In this document: positions 1 to 11,976 of the stretch, piece after piece
Layout of the letters: every line of letters begins with the position of its first letter
Position numbering within the stretch: the first letter of the stretch is position 1
Source: Lineus longissimus
Lineage: Eukaryota > Nemertea > Pilidiophora > Heteronemertea > Lineidae
Direction: 5' to 3'
DNA length: 64,000 nt
NCBI RefSeq assembly: GCF_910592395.1
Contig: NC_088308.1
Span: 23,265,501-23,329,500, forward strand
Notes under the pieces: generated by a model
Seen by the model: only the letters and a program-made list of their open reading frames with translations
Databases searched by the model: none
What the model was told of the DNA's origin: nothing
Translations under genes and position numbers: made by a program

Positions 1-1215
1 TCAATTCGGGGCTGTCGCTAAAACATGTTGTTCACATGACAAATATAAAGTCCAATGAAAGGATTTAGCTGTTGCCGACGAAGGAGAGGCACAACAGGAA
101 ATGAAGAACGCGTGAGTACGTAGGAGTTTCGATTCTCCCGATTCTTTCCGACGAAGCAGGGGAAGATGTCCTTCATCTATGTGCCTCTCTTCATCTCAGA
201 TTTAAGGAACGGGTTCTTCTTAGGTGTAAGGAACGGGTTCTTCTCGGCTGAAAGGTATAAATGACGTTGTCAAATTACAAGGGACGCTGCTTTACAAAGT
301 TTCAACGAGGGTGCGTTACAATGTACAAGGCTACGGGAATATATAGGAAATGAGCTTCGAATATACAACGCTGGTGCATACTTGCAGTCAGATGAGGACT
401 TGCTTTACCTTGAGTCAGTAAAGTATGCTCAATCTTCACAAGTTTTACGCTTTTCTGTGACAACGACAATCGTATACATCTACATGTATTGGCATATCTG
501 TAGTTTTCAAAAGGCTACAAATGTACACTTCTTTGTATTTGGTTCGTCGTTCACTTCAGTTGTTTCCGATGGTTGTGCGCAGCGCCCACACCTTATCTAT
601 TTTTAAAACGCCCTCTTGTTTACAACGCCTTACCTTTGCACGCCTTTTGGTAGACAGTGCATATCGGACAGGGGGCGAGCTCTGGACCAGTTTTTGCGCC
701 TGGGATCCTGTACACTTTACAGGCGAGGCATATGTTTGCTTGGGAGATGAACGTTGCTGTATTGCAACGCGAACACTTCAAGCACGCGCTGGCACATGCC
801 TCGCCAGTCGTAATTTTAGTCTTCAAGATACATTTGTTAAACATGGCGTTCGACTTCATCTTTTCTGTAGTGTTCATCTTATACCCGGTGGAGCACACTA
901 AAAGAGAGAAACTGAACTATTATGATGCATACCGGTTCCTTTACAAATCGTATCGACGTACACTTTACATAATATAGGACAGGGTCACATCCTCAAACTA
1001 GTTACTGGTTGAAATCAAGCCAATGCACCTCGCACATTAATAAGAGTTACTTTAAGCACACAGTCAAGTCCCCAGAGAAGACTGAAGGAAAGTTGAACAA
1101 TGCGAGACACACCTTGGAGAATAGCGGCCGATCTCCCTGTCACCGCTTCTTGTTCCATCAATCCTGTTCGAAGATTTTCAAAGAGCCTTTTTGCCAACCC
1201 CGAGAGCCTTTTGCA

Positions 1216-1246
<31 letters not shown>

Positions 1247-1729
1247 CAAAAATCTAACTACTGGCCTGCCTTACTGCGCAAGTTCTTTCTTGGATTCCAT
1301 GCATGTCTCGTCTTTTGTCCTGTATCAATGGAGAGGTATGAATTAGATGCAACAGTTGAATCGAGCCCGTCTCCGATAGTTCGTTCGGTCATGTACGTCG
1401 CCATATAGTTCATCCACTCAAACAGGGAAATTCACCAAACCTGGCGAGTTTCGAAAGGTACGGATGGAACGATAAATTTTGTCGAAATCCTACAAACATT
1501 TCGTTCTCACAAATGCAGGCATCTCCCTCTGGGATAATTGAGATTTGATGTTAATAATACTTTCAATTTCTTTTCATTATTATTGGAAAATATGTTACAT
1601 TTCTTCAAAATAGGAATTTAAATGCTTCGGACTTGCCAAAATTTGGTGATGAACACGTTTAAAAAAGATATCCCACCTCTCCCGGTTCAAGAACTTAATA
1701 AAGATGACGAAATGACGATTAAACATCGT
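1..1729. other. No gene recognised
   Basis: Short ORFs of 60-126 codons overlap on both strands between 382 and 1408, none with a recognisable domain, signal peptide or splice structure. One minus-strand ORF (620-898) is Cys-rich, with a CxxCxxC-like spacing, but it is overlapped by two plus-strand ORFs of similar size. Apart from the poly-C/(AC)n tract nothing stands out. Confidence 0.5.
1216..1247. repeat. Poly-C tract followed by (AC)n
   Basis: Seventeen consecutive C followed by about seven AC units. Simple-sequence repeat in DNA where no gene is recognised. Confidence 0.95.
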
Positions 1730-1863
1730 TCACTTAGTCCACGATATTCCATGTTCCAAGATGAACGAACCAGAGGATGCAGTAGAAAGCTTACCATAAC
1801 TACCCTTAGTTGAAGCTCCGCCGTAGGCGCTCTTCGTTCCATAGTTACTCGACGAACGATATC
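1730..1863 (-). other. Alternative terminal exon of the Gly/Ser/Tyr-rich secreted protein gene
   Basis: A strong acceptor (tttctaatcag) lies just upstream of 1863. In phase 1 the exon reads SNYGTKSAYGG and STKGSYG, the same repeat style as exon 2 of the gene. A GTAAGC donor occurs at 1794, so it may be an internal exon 1795-1863 (phase 1 to phase 1). If the donor is not used, the frame runs on to a TGA at 1730-1732. It lies downstream of the stop-containing exon 2192-2286, so it would be reached only by skipping that exon. Confidence 0.5.
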
Positions 1864-4800
1864 CTGATTAGAAAATACAAAATTGTAATACAGGACGAGC
1901 AAATAGCGAAATACATGTATTTAACTATCAAATCCAATAGTCACCTTACATGTATACATGCAATGGGTTTGGGGAAATCGTAAGACCACAATTTTAATCA
2001 ACTTGTCGTTTTTTGAGAGAAAAGTGTCTACTTTTAGGACTATTAGACCTGACACGACGCATCAAGTCCGGCTCACAAACTGCTGAATCTATAGCACCAC
2101 GGACCTAATATAAGTACATGTATAATACTCCGTGGTGGAACTCTGAATTCATGTTAGACTCGACATATTTTTATTGGACCACCAATTCAATTTAGACACC
2201 AGTGCCTTGGACACCACAACCGGAACGGTTTGACCCACCTCCGTCACTGTTTCTGTTGTAGCTTGAAGACTGAGAGCCGTATGCACCTAGAAACACAAAA
2301 TTATTCTATTGAGGCATAATTGACGAATTCATGCACAATCTTCACATAAAATGTGGGCGGTCCCCAAACTATGCCCTCGCTTTTGAATGGATGTCACATT
2401 ACCCATGCTTCACCATACGAATAATCTAGTGAAACTGACACGATGGAATGGATGTCACATTACCCATGCTTTACCATACAAATAATCTAGTGAAACTGAC
2501 ACGATGGAATGGATGTCACATTACCCATGCTTTACCATACGAATAATCTAGTGAAACTGACACGATGGAATGGATGTCAATTTACCCATGCTTTACCGTA
2601 CGAATAATCTAGTGAAACTGACCCGATTGTAATGAATGGATGTCACATTACCCATGCTTTACCATACAAATAATCTAGTGAAACTGACACGATGGAATGG
2701 ATGTCACATTACCATATACTTTTGTTAATAGGAAAACTGACACGGACCGCAGTTTAATCACTGAAAGTTTTCAATGACATCATTTAAAAATCCCTTTGAA
2801 AAACGAGGGTGTGATAGAAATGCGCAATGTTCGTGCTGTGCCCTTCGTGACTGTATGTACTTGATGTACTTGAAAACTGATCACCTTGGCTGTTGCTGGT
2901 TCCACCTTCTTGACTCCGCTGACTCGCTTTATGAAACAATAAAACCAAAATATTAGAAGACTAAGTTTACTAAGTTGACCTAGTCAAATTAGTGCAGAAT
3001 ACATGTATGCCTCCGTTTAAGAGCCTTGATACATGTACATGTGCCCTTGATAAATATGCCGCATTGCACAAATGAGCGTGGTCGACCCCTCGTTTCATCG
3101 ACCACAGCAGACTCCAGGGAGCATACAATGACTATCCCTGATCAGATGTTTTTGAGTCGATAATGTACCAGAACATGTGCCTGGGCTTACCATGTAGAAT
3201 TCGTGGACACTCCCTTTCCAACCGATTATACTTCGCTGGGACACGTTTTCTTTGGGCTCTCGCTTTTGCTGTAAAAGTATATGCAGTGATAGAACAGTGA
3301 GAAAGAAGTCGCCGTTTCATATTCTGCCTAACAAGAATCAGTGACAGAGGCCAACGAAACCCAGGATTCAAATTTGTAGAATATAGGCACTGGCGAAGGA
3401 TCCCAGGGCAAATGATCGACTTACATGTATTGGCTGCAAATATGCCACGAAGTTGAGGAAACATGACACAATCCGACCGAGATGGCTCATTTCAAGCTAC
3501 GTATAAAGCCAGAAATTACCGCCAAAGATCAAACGTTAATAAAGCTACATGTCGTACAAAGCCACGTTATACATGTATACATGTACTTTGAAAATATATA
3601 ACGTGAAGTGCCGTTAGCTTTGAGATAACTTCTTGTTTTAATAGCATAATTGTGTAACTGAGGTATTAGGGCACATCGTTTCTTATGATGGTTACCAATT
3701 ATTTTGCACGTCACCCGATTACCTGCAATGATAAATATTAGCACCTTTAGCTTTGGACACTATACGCATATCCTTTTCTTCTTGGGTTAAAGAAAAAAGA
3801 CTACTGGTAGGAGCAATAATCCTTTTTTGCAGGGGCTATAAAATCAAGTCCTTATAAGTCTATTGTAACGGTGATATAGAGCATCCTCATCAAGCTTCAA
3901 CTCAGTACCTATTGCGGGATTCTGTAAATTGTTAACGTTCCACAAATATCTCGATAGTAATCGGCAATGCACCATATGCGAACTACTAACAAATGTTCGA
4001 GTCAACAATATAGTCTTGTAGGTGTGCATCTACATCTTCATTCCAGTAAAATGGTGAAAGACTCGCCGAGCGAAAGGATACTTACGCTCATTGAACAGTT
4101 TCTTGCACATTGGAATGATCTGTCTATCCTCTTCGGTTAAGGGAATGTGCTGTTGGTAATTCCTTTCTGCAGTGTTTTAAGATATATAATGGTTCACCAT
4201 GAGTTTGGTCGAAAATGAATAAAGACTACTCTCGGCTTTTTCATTCATGGTATGAGTATTCCCAGAAAAATTTTAAGCTTTAAAAAACATTTAACGATTT
4301 TTTGAGCCAACACAGATATGCACCCCGTGGATATTTTTCAGCGAAGTAAAAAACCATAAAGAGGTTTTTCATTTCACGGAAAACCTCTGCGGGGCGCATA
4401 TTTTTGTTGGCCGTAAGAGCTCAAAACCTTTATTTTTCAGAGTGTACATGTACTGCATCAGGGAGTGATCAACGACGCAAAACACCGATAGCTCGGCATG
4501 AAGTTTGCAGGTTAAAACACATTTCGTGTTCCACTTTTTTAGTGCAACAAATACAAAATCTAGAAGACTTTTCTTGAAAATCTGGCAATTTTACTGTCAA
4601 AATATTCTAAAGGTGGCGCTGTCCAACACAGTATATAAGAATTCACTTACGCAACTTCAAGCAGCTTCGAACTGTGAAAATAAAATTGATGTGACATTAC
4701 ACACTTTGATTTTCCTTTGAATGTTATTTTAGATCGATTTATGAATTAACATCCCCATCGATGTGTCGAAAAGGCGATTTCAGGCCATATTAACCTGCCA

Positions 4801-7430
4801 AGGGTGAACAACAGTTTTATCTGCATCCTGTGATACTCCATCCTGAACTTCAGGCCAACACTCGGCACTAACGACCGAGCTTATCCACCTTAACGTGCGA
4901 GGGGGTGTACGACTGACTCTGGCTTTTCGAGGATGGTGATACTCAACTTACCTTGTTCTCGCGTAAACTTTCCTCCTTGTGTAGGCCTATGATGTCCGTG
5001 TCCGTGTCTATGCCTAGACAACATCGATTGTACTGAAAACAAATTACAAAAATGAGAAGGCGTACCGTAAGTGAAATACTAGTTAGAATTAGAATAAATT
5101 AAGATGCCGAACAACTCATCAGCCCATAACTCGCTTTGACCTCAGAGTAACCAACCCAAAGCCTTTAGGTTAGTTACTCTAAGCTTTGACTGTGACCATA
5201 AACCAAATAACTGCGTCTCATAGAGCACTTGTTGAGTCAAGCATGGTGAAATAAACTACCTACCTTTTGTTACGATATCTCGGCATTTTGGCTTCAACTT
5301 CAGGTCAAGGTCTGCTATCGTTTGCCCACTTTCGAGCTTCTTTGCTGGAAGGCAAGAAAAACTGGCACATTTACACGTACATGTAGTTACTGTATAGTTG
5401 GGTTTATTTCGGTGTTTGGTCTTGATACGTACATGTAGTCTACCAAATTTAGCAGCGGCATACTACAGCTGGAAAAATTAATTCTGATATCAAGGTAATG
5501 CTGTGAGTGGTAAAGCCAATTTAGTAAATCATTCCACGATGTATAGGTCTATCATACTTACCTATATTCTTGCATCGTTCATCTGTTAATAAGAGAAATA
5601 TTTTAGCCAGACGTTCTAGAGACATGTTCTCATGATTATTGTGTTTGATGAAGACATGAAGTGTAAACAACAAACGCCCCACAGCAAAATGCTTCTTGCA
5701 GAAGACACATAATACTCAAGAAATATCGAATATGGAATGGGTAAATATTTCTGATATTTTGATTCTTTTTCTGCTCAAAATGAAGAGACATCATCATGTC
5801 CGAAATAACATGTAGGTCTTTTTTTCACTTTTTTTCCTTTAAATATACTACATGATCATGTCGTTTCCAGAGATAGCGCTGTATTGAATCAGATAAAAAA
5901 AGTGCATTTCTGACTTACAATCTACAAGTAACAACATATTTGCACATTGTGAACCGCTAAGGGTAGCTTCTTCTTCGTCAGTCAGGGAACCATAACTCAT
6001 CTTCTTCACTGAAAGCAATGTTATAATAGGATCAATAATAATGTCCCATGCAGGTATCTCAGCCGGCCAGTACATCTGCCCAAAAGTGCCGACAACCTTT
6101 TCCGTGCATCACACCGACGACCCCGCAATCAGACCGACCGACCCAACTGAAAATCAGTCATGTCAGTTGAGTTAAAACACTGGCAATTTTCAAATGTAGC
6201 TCTTTTGCTTATTTTAATCTTTACTTTCCTTCAGTGACAATTGAACGGCGGCGCATTCTGAGAAACAGCGTGCTCATCTCATGCATTAAGGCATTTCTTA
6301 CTATATGAATACGAGTATATAAATGCTTACGTCGCAGTGCGTGGCATTTCTTGGCAGCTGAAATTGAACAAAAAAATAAAATAAAATAATAATAATATTT
6401 ATTAAATTAGAGTGCTACAATAACGAATAAAATCACCATTAAAAAAAACTATCATCATTTCCTACCAACATCAGACGTTTTCACAAGATTTAAGAAAAAA
6501 GGAGTTTCATCCGGCATTTCCTGGGTATTTGGTCTGGCTCTTTGTAAATTTCTTGTGATTCTAGTCCAACAAAATGGCTCGCAAGACTGAGTAAATAACA
6601 TAAGTAAAGTTACTGTCAAAACCAAGAGAGGGGTTGCGAAAGCATCTCTTGTCTTTATACCTAAAGTCATCGAAAGGAAAAACCGAAACCAGACCAGTGA
6701 ACACGAGTTGTGACTAGCGAATGTGAAAATACATCGAGGAACAATAAAAATATGTCCTTTACCTGCAACAATGGCATTTCTGTTGACCCGGTGATGGTGC
6801 CTGCGTGTGGACCCGCTGCTTCCGTGCCCGTTGTTTCCGTAGCTACTCCCACTGCTGCCGTACGCACTGCGGCTGTTGGTGCTGCCGTACGCACCATTGC
6901 TCTGGCTGCCGCCGTACGCACTACTGCCCTGGCTGTTCCCGTAAGCCTTGTTTCCATAGCCACCTCCGCCGTAAAAGGCTTCAGTGTACATCACTGTCAA
7001 CAGATCATGAAAATATGAGAAAAACTGCATGTGTTTGCTTGCGTTAATCCACTCGGCAGGCTTCTCGTGTCTTAATTTATGCTCGGAAATGGTCACGATT
7101 CGACCCACCACTTGAGTATACAACAATATTCTTGCTATAAAAAAGGCATTTCAAATCTTGACCGGGCAGGCTACATGTAGCTGTTGATGCTCAATGGACC
7201 ACAGTGCCGTTGTAATTTTGGTTTCGAACCTCAGGCGGATGATGTTGCAAGGACGTCGGGCATGATTTTTACATCATTTCATTATCATTTTTCGTGTCAT
7301 TTCGTCAGTTAATGTTTCCAGCGAAATCTTTTGACGTTGAAAGATATTCATGTTAAACTGGTGATACTTCAGATGCGTTGTACAAACCTGAAACTGCGGC
7401 GACAATCAGAAAAATCAAGCTTCTCATCAT
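1730..7430 (-). CDS. Secreted Gly/Ser/Tyr-rich, His-rich protein with repeated Cys helical motif (unrecognised family), multi-exon
   Basis: I do not recognise a family. Exons read on the minus strand, every internal junction in phase 1: 7388-7430, 6763-6993, 6331-6357, 5919-6008, 5562-5582, 5264-5344, 4952-5032, 4086-4166, 3191-3268, 2885-2926, and a terminal exon 2192-2286 with a stop. They sum to 870 nt (289 aa). The first exon is a hydrophobic signal peptide (MMRSLIFLIVAAVS). Exon 2 has repeated AYG/YGG units and then a HHH cluster. Exons 3-10 give an acidic or basic helical region with six Cys in the pattern C-x-x-aliphatic, and a duplicated LT-(D/E)-E-E motif. Exon 7 is His/Gly-rich. The end is again Gly/Ser/Tyr-rich. 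A second possible terminal exon is 1730-1863; a doubtful extra exon is 3745-3780. The composition resembles adhesive, silk or matrix proteins, which is inference. The first eight exons are the most secure. Confidence 0.68.
2170..2175 (-). promoter_or_regulatory. Polyadenylation signal AATAAA
   Basis: AATAAA on the minus strand, 16 bases past the stop codon of the terminal exon 2192-2286. It supports that exon as a genuine 3' end. Confidence 0.5.
2385..2713. repeat. Minisatellite, 61-bp unit, about 5.4 copies
   Basis: Units begin with gaatggatgtcacattaccc and are spaced 61 bp apart, with a few substitutions (cacc/tacc, cga/caa). It sits in the last intron of the minus-strand Gly/Ser/Tyr-rich gene, between exons 2885-2926 and 2192-2286. 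Confidence 0.93.
4304..4421. repeat. Nested foldback (inverted repeat)
   Basis: Outer arms 4306-4326 and 4390-4410 pair over 21 bases with three mismatches. An inner pair (agaggtttt at 4360-4368 with aaaacctct at 4380-4388) is nested inside. Lies in the intron between exons 4086-4166 and 4952-5032 of the minus-strand gene. It looks like a short foldback or MITE remnant; I see no flanking target-site duplication. Confidence 0.6.
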
Positions 7431-8028
7431 TGGCTTGTTTCTTGAAGAATGGAAGATCTCAACGCGTGGTCCACTCAATATAACATTTCATTCGTTGATT
7501 CGGTAACAATAAACTTTAATGGCTTTTACAGGAATGGCTAAAGGTGCAGTACGTTGCTAATTGGAAACTAGAGACTAAAAGTTTTCCAATTTGCCTCTGA
7601 CACAATATGCGATGATGTACGTATCAAAGTATGCATTCAGATCGAGTAACTAGCTTCCCATGGTCCATATTACCCCACACTGCCCGACTAGTACAATTGT
7701 GAAAGTGCCATAAGGAATAAAGTAACACGTGGCATCATGCTTGAAGGTCGCTCCGCTTCATGTATTACATTTCAGTCGAGTGAGTGGTTGGCCAGGTGGC
7801 TTGTTGCCTGAGGTACTTGATTTTTTTCGCGTAAATCAAGTCTTAAAGATAATTTTGTACCATCCTGTAAGAGTAACCTCTCTCATCAAGGGTTATGGAC
7901 ACAACAAAGGCTGATGCCTAATACGAAATGATTTTCCAAATATCTGCTTGGCAAGGTCGGTTCTTGATTTGAAGTTCAAATCAGTCGCAGTTACAAGTTG
8001 ACGCTAAAAGTTCCATGAAATAAACACC
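7431..8028. other. Intergenic spacer between two minus-strand genes
   Basis: Lies between the start codon of the Gly/Ser/Tyr-rich gene and the 3' end of the GT31 gene, so it must hold the first gene's 5' UTR and promoter. I see no convincing TATA box and no ORF with recognisable content. Confidence 0.5.
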
Positions 8029-8034
8029 TTTATT
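8029..8034 (-). promoter_or_regulatory. Polyadenylation signal AATAAA
   Basis: AATAAA on the minus strand, 87 bases 3' of the GT31 stop codon. Position fits the 3' end of that transcript. Confidence 0.6.
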
Positions 8035-8120
8035 TAATAAAACATTTGCTGCATAAAAAATTTGGTAAAACTACGTGTATACAGATTGTCATACCAAAAA
8101 CGGAAGACCGAGAAAAAAGT

Positions 8121-9194
8121 CTAGATCATCCTCGACCTCCACCAGACGTCTCTGAGTTCATTTCCATCGCTGTAACCATGCGAGGCAATCATGCGGCGAT
8201 TGTACATCGGGTAAACTTTAGAAAGAAAGTAGAACTCGCTATGGTGCACTGGTGTCACTAGTAATTTCCAAGCAACTATCCCGAGGAAGACATCATCAAA
8301 CCGCAGGTATTTTGTGTATCGAAAACCAATGTCAAAATCGACGGCCACGTCCATTGACACTACGTAGGCGCCTGCAGTTGGGTATGAAGGGTAGAAGAAA
8401 AATGGATACTCCTCACGGGAAATGTACCATTTACTGTACGGGTTTCTTTTTGGCAAGGAGGTTGTGAACACATACCCTGCTAGGAACCTTTTCTTGTCTC
8501 CAATACTTAATAAATATTCTACGAGACTTTGTATAGACACGTAGTAATCGTCGTCCACAAAAAAGATGAATTTGGCATTTCTGCAATGAATGGTGGCCCA
8601 CCTAAACCCCATCATTGTTTTCAAAGTATTATTGAAGTACTGATCATGAAAGTCATCTTGCAGTAGATCACCGTATAGTTGGTTTTCTGCAATAACTTTA
8701 TTCTGTAGGTGCTTTCCGTCTAAAGGTCGGACTCCAAGGAGAAAGACGCTGCGGAGTTCTCTTCCCTGTACCACACCTCGCCCACCCCATGTTTCCCGAA
8801 TAGCCATCCTGTTTTCGAAATGTTCTATGGAAGACTTGATCACCGCCAACAAAAACACGTCTTCGTTTTCGTCGTCATGACACCTTTCACTGTTTTCTAT
8901 GACATGGGAGAAAGAGTATGCATTGATCGGTTTTACATCGATCTCTCTATGTTGTTTCACTGCTTTAACGACACTAACCAAATCGATGTTCAGGGGGTAT
9001 TTGAATTGGCTGAACGATGTCCCCATTAGAATATCAAATACTCCAAAATGGATTAGCAACAATATTCCAAGCGTAGTTACAATGAGTGCACGGTACACTT
9101 TCTGTCTGCTTCTGGGCCGTAGCTCAATGCATATGTGTGTTCTCCTAGTGCATCGGTGACAGTACCGCTTGATGAGTCTTGCAATGCAAATCAT
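8121..9194 (-). CDS. Beta-1,3-galactosyl/N-acetylglucosaminyltransferase, GT31 family
   Basis: Transfers a sugar from a UDP-sugar in beta-1,3 linkage to glycoprotein or glycolipid glycans in the Golgi lumen. 357 aa with the coding sequence in one exon, the usual length for this family. Layout: a basic cytoplasmic tail, a signal anchor at about 36-56, a stem, then the Galactosyl_T domain from about 113. Visible motifs: RMAIRETWG (129-137), the metal/UDP-binding FVDDDYYV with DDD at 214-216, YPSYPTAGAYV (268-278) and FDDVFLG (299-305), where the usual first E of EDV is D. A splice acceptor (ttctttgcag) lies just 5' of the ATG, so a 5' UTR exon upstream is likely. Substrate specificity cannot be read from the sequence. 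Family call strong, exact enzyme unknown. Confidence 0.9.
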   Translation of the reverse strand: MICIARLIKRYCHRCTRRTHICIELRPRSRQKVYRALIVTTLGILLLIHFGVFDILMGTSFSQFKYPLNIDLVSVVKAVKQHREIDVKPINAYSFSHVIENSERCHDDENEDVFLLAVIKSSIEHFENRMAIRETWGGRGVVQGRELRSVFLLGVRPLDGKHLQNKVIAENQLYGDLLQDDFHDQYFNNTLKTMMGFRWATIHCRNAKFIFFVDDDYYVSIQSLVEYLLSIGDKKRFLAGYVFTTSLPKRNPYSKWYISREEYPFFFYPSYPTAGAYVVSMDVAVDFDIGFRYTKYLRFDDVFLGIVAWKLLVTPVHHSEFYFLSKVYPMYNRRMIASHGYSDGNELRDVWWRSRMI

Positions 9195-11976
9195 TTTATT
9201 TGGTATCCTGCAAAGAATGAGAATGATTTACTTTAATAACCTAGTTTATTGCTAATTTTTTCAGAAAGTACATGTACAATATTTTATCATTGACTACAGG
9301 TCAGCCTATAGCGATGCGCATAGGCGTACCAGGCAGGGTTTCTAGTACACTCCGGATGCAGTGGATCGGCCTCGTCCCTCACCCTAACCCATAAGGTGAT
9401 CCAATTAGGATGACGTAATGGACTGCCCCATGAGTCCAGATGGAGGATCACACACCACGGGTCTTCACGGTAAAATTCGGAAGATATATCTTTTCCTGGT
9501 CAATTTTAAAGATTTTTCCTGGAAGGGGATCGCCACTCCACAGCACCCTAAAAATATGGCTCCGCCTTTGAATACCCTCTATGGATGCAGCAGCGTTTTT
9601 TTTTTGCTGAGCATTGCACAGTATGGCAACGTGCACACTGCAGTCGATCGGTGTAGGCATATGCATGCTAAGAGACAGTTCGGGATATCTCAGTAGACCT
9701 GTATCCCGACGAGATTTTTCAAGAGATGGAGGGAGCATACAGATTGTACTGGTACTCCTAGACAACTTACCTTTATGTCATATATGATGGCCGTCTAGAT
9801 CCCTTAAGGATAGTGGACATAAATTCGTTTAAACTGACCCAGGAGGAAAACACCAATGCAGCACATTCAATATCAAGCAGCTCCGTTATATGATCGACCA
9901 ATGATATACACAGGCCCACATGATCAATATTCTTTTGTTATGATGGTACAGAATGCAAACACATGCTTTGAATACGGGCAGTTAGCTGAGCTGTAGGACA
10001 TGACGGCTTATTTGTCATTTGCCGATGATATACGTATACCAATTCTACACCATGCTATAAAATGAGGCAAATACCTAGGTTTTGGCGCAAGAAAGACGAA
10101 TGGCGATGACTGAAAGAAGAAAAGCGCTTTAAAACTATTAAGCAACATGAGATGTTGCATTTAATTATCGCACCGCGTTTCTCCTTGCTCGATCATTCTG
10201 AACCAGCTATGAATAATGAGACCAGTTTTGCGTTGCATGTATAGACGGCGATATCTGTTTAGTTTGTCGGTCATGATATTGTTATTTCACTAAGAAATTT
10301 GTTTAAAACATTTAACTACAATTCTTTAATTCAAGCTCATGCATTTATAGTGATGATGATTGATGCTGAGTATCGTTTAGCTAGGTCTATAGCCTACAGT
10401 AGATAAATATTACAATGTTCAATTATCACAAGGCGAACAGCCACAGAACTTTTACGATACATCTCAAATCCCAAATTCACGGATCACAGCTTGTGGAGTA
10501 GATGGTAGGCACTTCCCTGTGATTACTCTCGGGTCAAAGCTGTAACATAAGATCTGACGTTCCCGGTTCCTTCATGTCCGGGGGTAAAAGTTTGGACTTT
10601 ATCACTCTAATCCCCTACGAACACCTCAAAGAATATGAGAAATGGCCGGAAAGTTTCAAAAACGCTTCTGATCATTCTCATTCGCGTCGAAACGGGCACT
10701 ATTATCTGAGAAATCAACTCCAAATATAGTCTTTTGTGTCTACCCAAAAGTCTAAAGTGATATTATCCACGACTTCTAACTTTGATTTGTGGTCAGATTG
10801 TGTTTAATAGGGGCGGAGCACGTGTGCTTATCTGCAAACATTTCCTTGAAAAGCGTCAATTACTATGCATTGTGCTCGTTGTGAAATAATAAGCTCGAAC
10901 AGTGTAAACACTCAGGCCTACCGGAATAGTATACGGACTTGACTTGCACAGGCCTAGCATAAGTCTCTGATGGGTATAAGACCACTGTTTTGTACATTTT
11001 TACCCCGGAATTTTATCAGCTCCGGAGCATGGTTCATTCATTCTGACACACCCTTTGTATGACGCAGTGTCAATTATACATTGTGACCTAGAAGGATGGC
11101 CTCGTGAAAATAGCTTATTTCTGCTGCTGTAATTGCATGGTGAGTGTATTATATTCAGAATCTTTAGATGATATTTTCAGCGCCTCATCACCAGCATTCT
11201 CCAAAATTCATAAGATCACAACATTCGTAGTAACTCCAGTCTTTAATGTTTCTTTCAGTTGATGTGGTCATTGAGGCATTTCCTTATGCATATGCTACGA
11301 TAATCATAAACATTTTCATATATGATATGCCCAACTAAGGTCAAACAACGATATACTTATAAGCCCTATATACAGCTCGGCACATAAGTCATCAAAAGTG
11401 AAATAACTGTCTTGTCTTTTGTTGAAGACGGAAGTCTTTTGTTGAAGACGGAAACGGGACTGTTTTGATAGCTTGTCAAATACAAGAGGAATACAATAAC
11501 GGAACAATTTAGAGACCGGGCAGTGCCTGCGGAAAATGAAAATGCCAGTGTCCTCAAGACCAGTGCCGACACTCAACTCCCATTCATGCTCATGAAGTGG
11601 CCAGTGCCCGATTCCTTCCTCAAGCACGCCGCTCATTGGTCGCCCGTGCGCCGTCGTTGACACTTGGCTCATCGAGCACCTAGCTGCAGTCAGACGCACT
11701 GCTCCGTGGCGGCTGAACCTGTGATATATGTATTCAAACGTGCTGTTATACACAGACCCACCTGGTAATTCCGATATTCACCCTGCAATCATGGTATCGC
11801 ATGGACGCAGTACGTGCTGATTGCCTTTACCCATCTTTACTGGAATACAGCGTCCCACCAGGAAAATGCAAAGTCTTTAGTGCCGAGTTGGAAATTGTTC
11901 GCAAGAGTTTCTAATTTTCTCATTGGAAGGCCAAGGCTTCTTCGTACAGTAGTCCTGTCGATTCAAGACTACCACA
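9195..11976. other. Divergent intergenic region between GT31 and tolloid
   Basis: Upstream regulatory DNA for two divergently transcribed genes. It contains short ORFs only; the longest (minus, 11316-11753, 145 codons) has no domain. A 20-base direct duplication ending in ttgaagacggaa occurs at about 11412-11451. A CCAAT-type box (minus orientation, near 11632) and GC-richer sequence at 11560-11720 make this a plausible tolloid promoter area, but no start site can be fixed. Confidence 0.45.

Noticed and set aside
521-977. Three overlapping ORFs of 92-126 codons, one Cys-rich
   Set aside because: They overlap on opposite strands with no domain, signal peptide or splice support; at most one could be real.
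6667-7047. Ala/Val/Thr-rich and Cys/His-rich ORFs on both strands
   Set aside because: Out-of-frame readings of the Gly/Ser/Tyr-rich exon 6763-6993.
11316-11753. 145-codon minus-strand ORF upstream of tolloid
   Set aside because: No domain, signal peptide or coding-like composition; contains a 20-base direct duplication.
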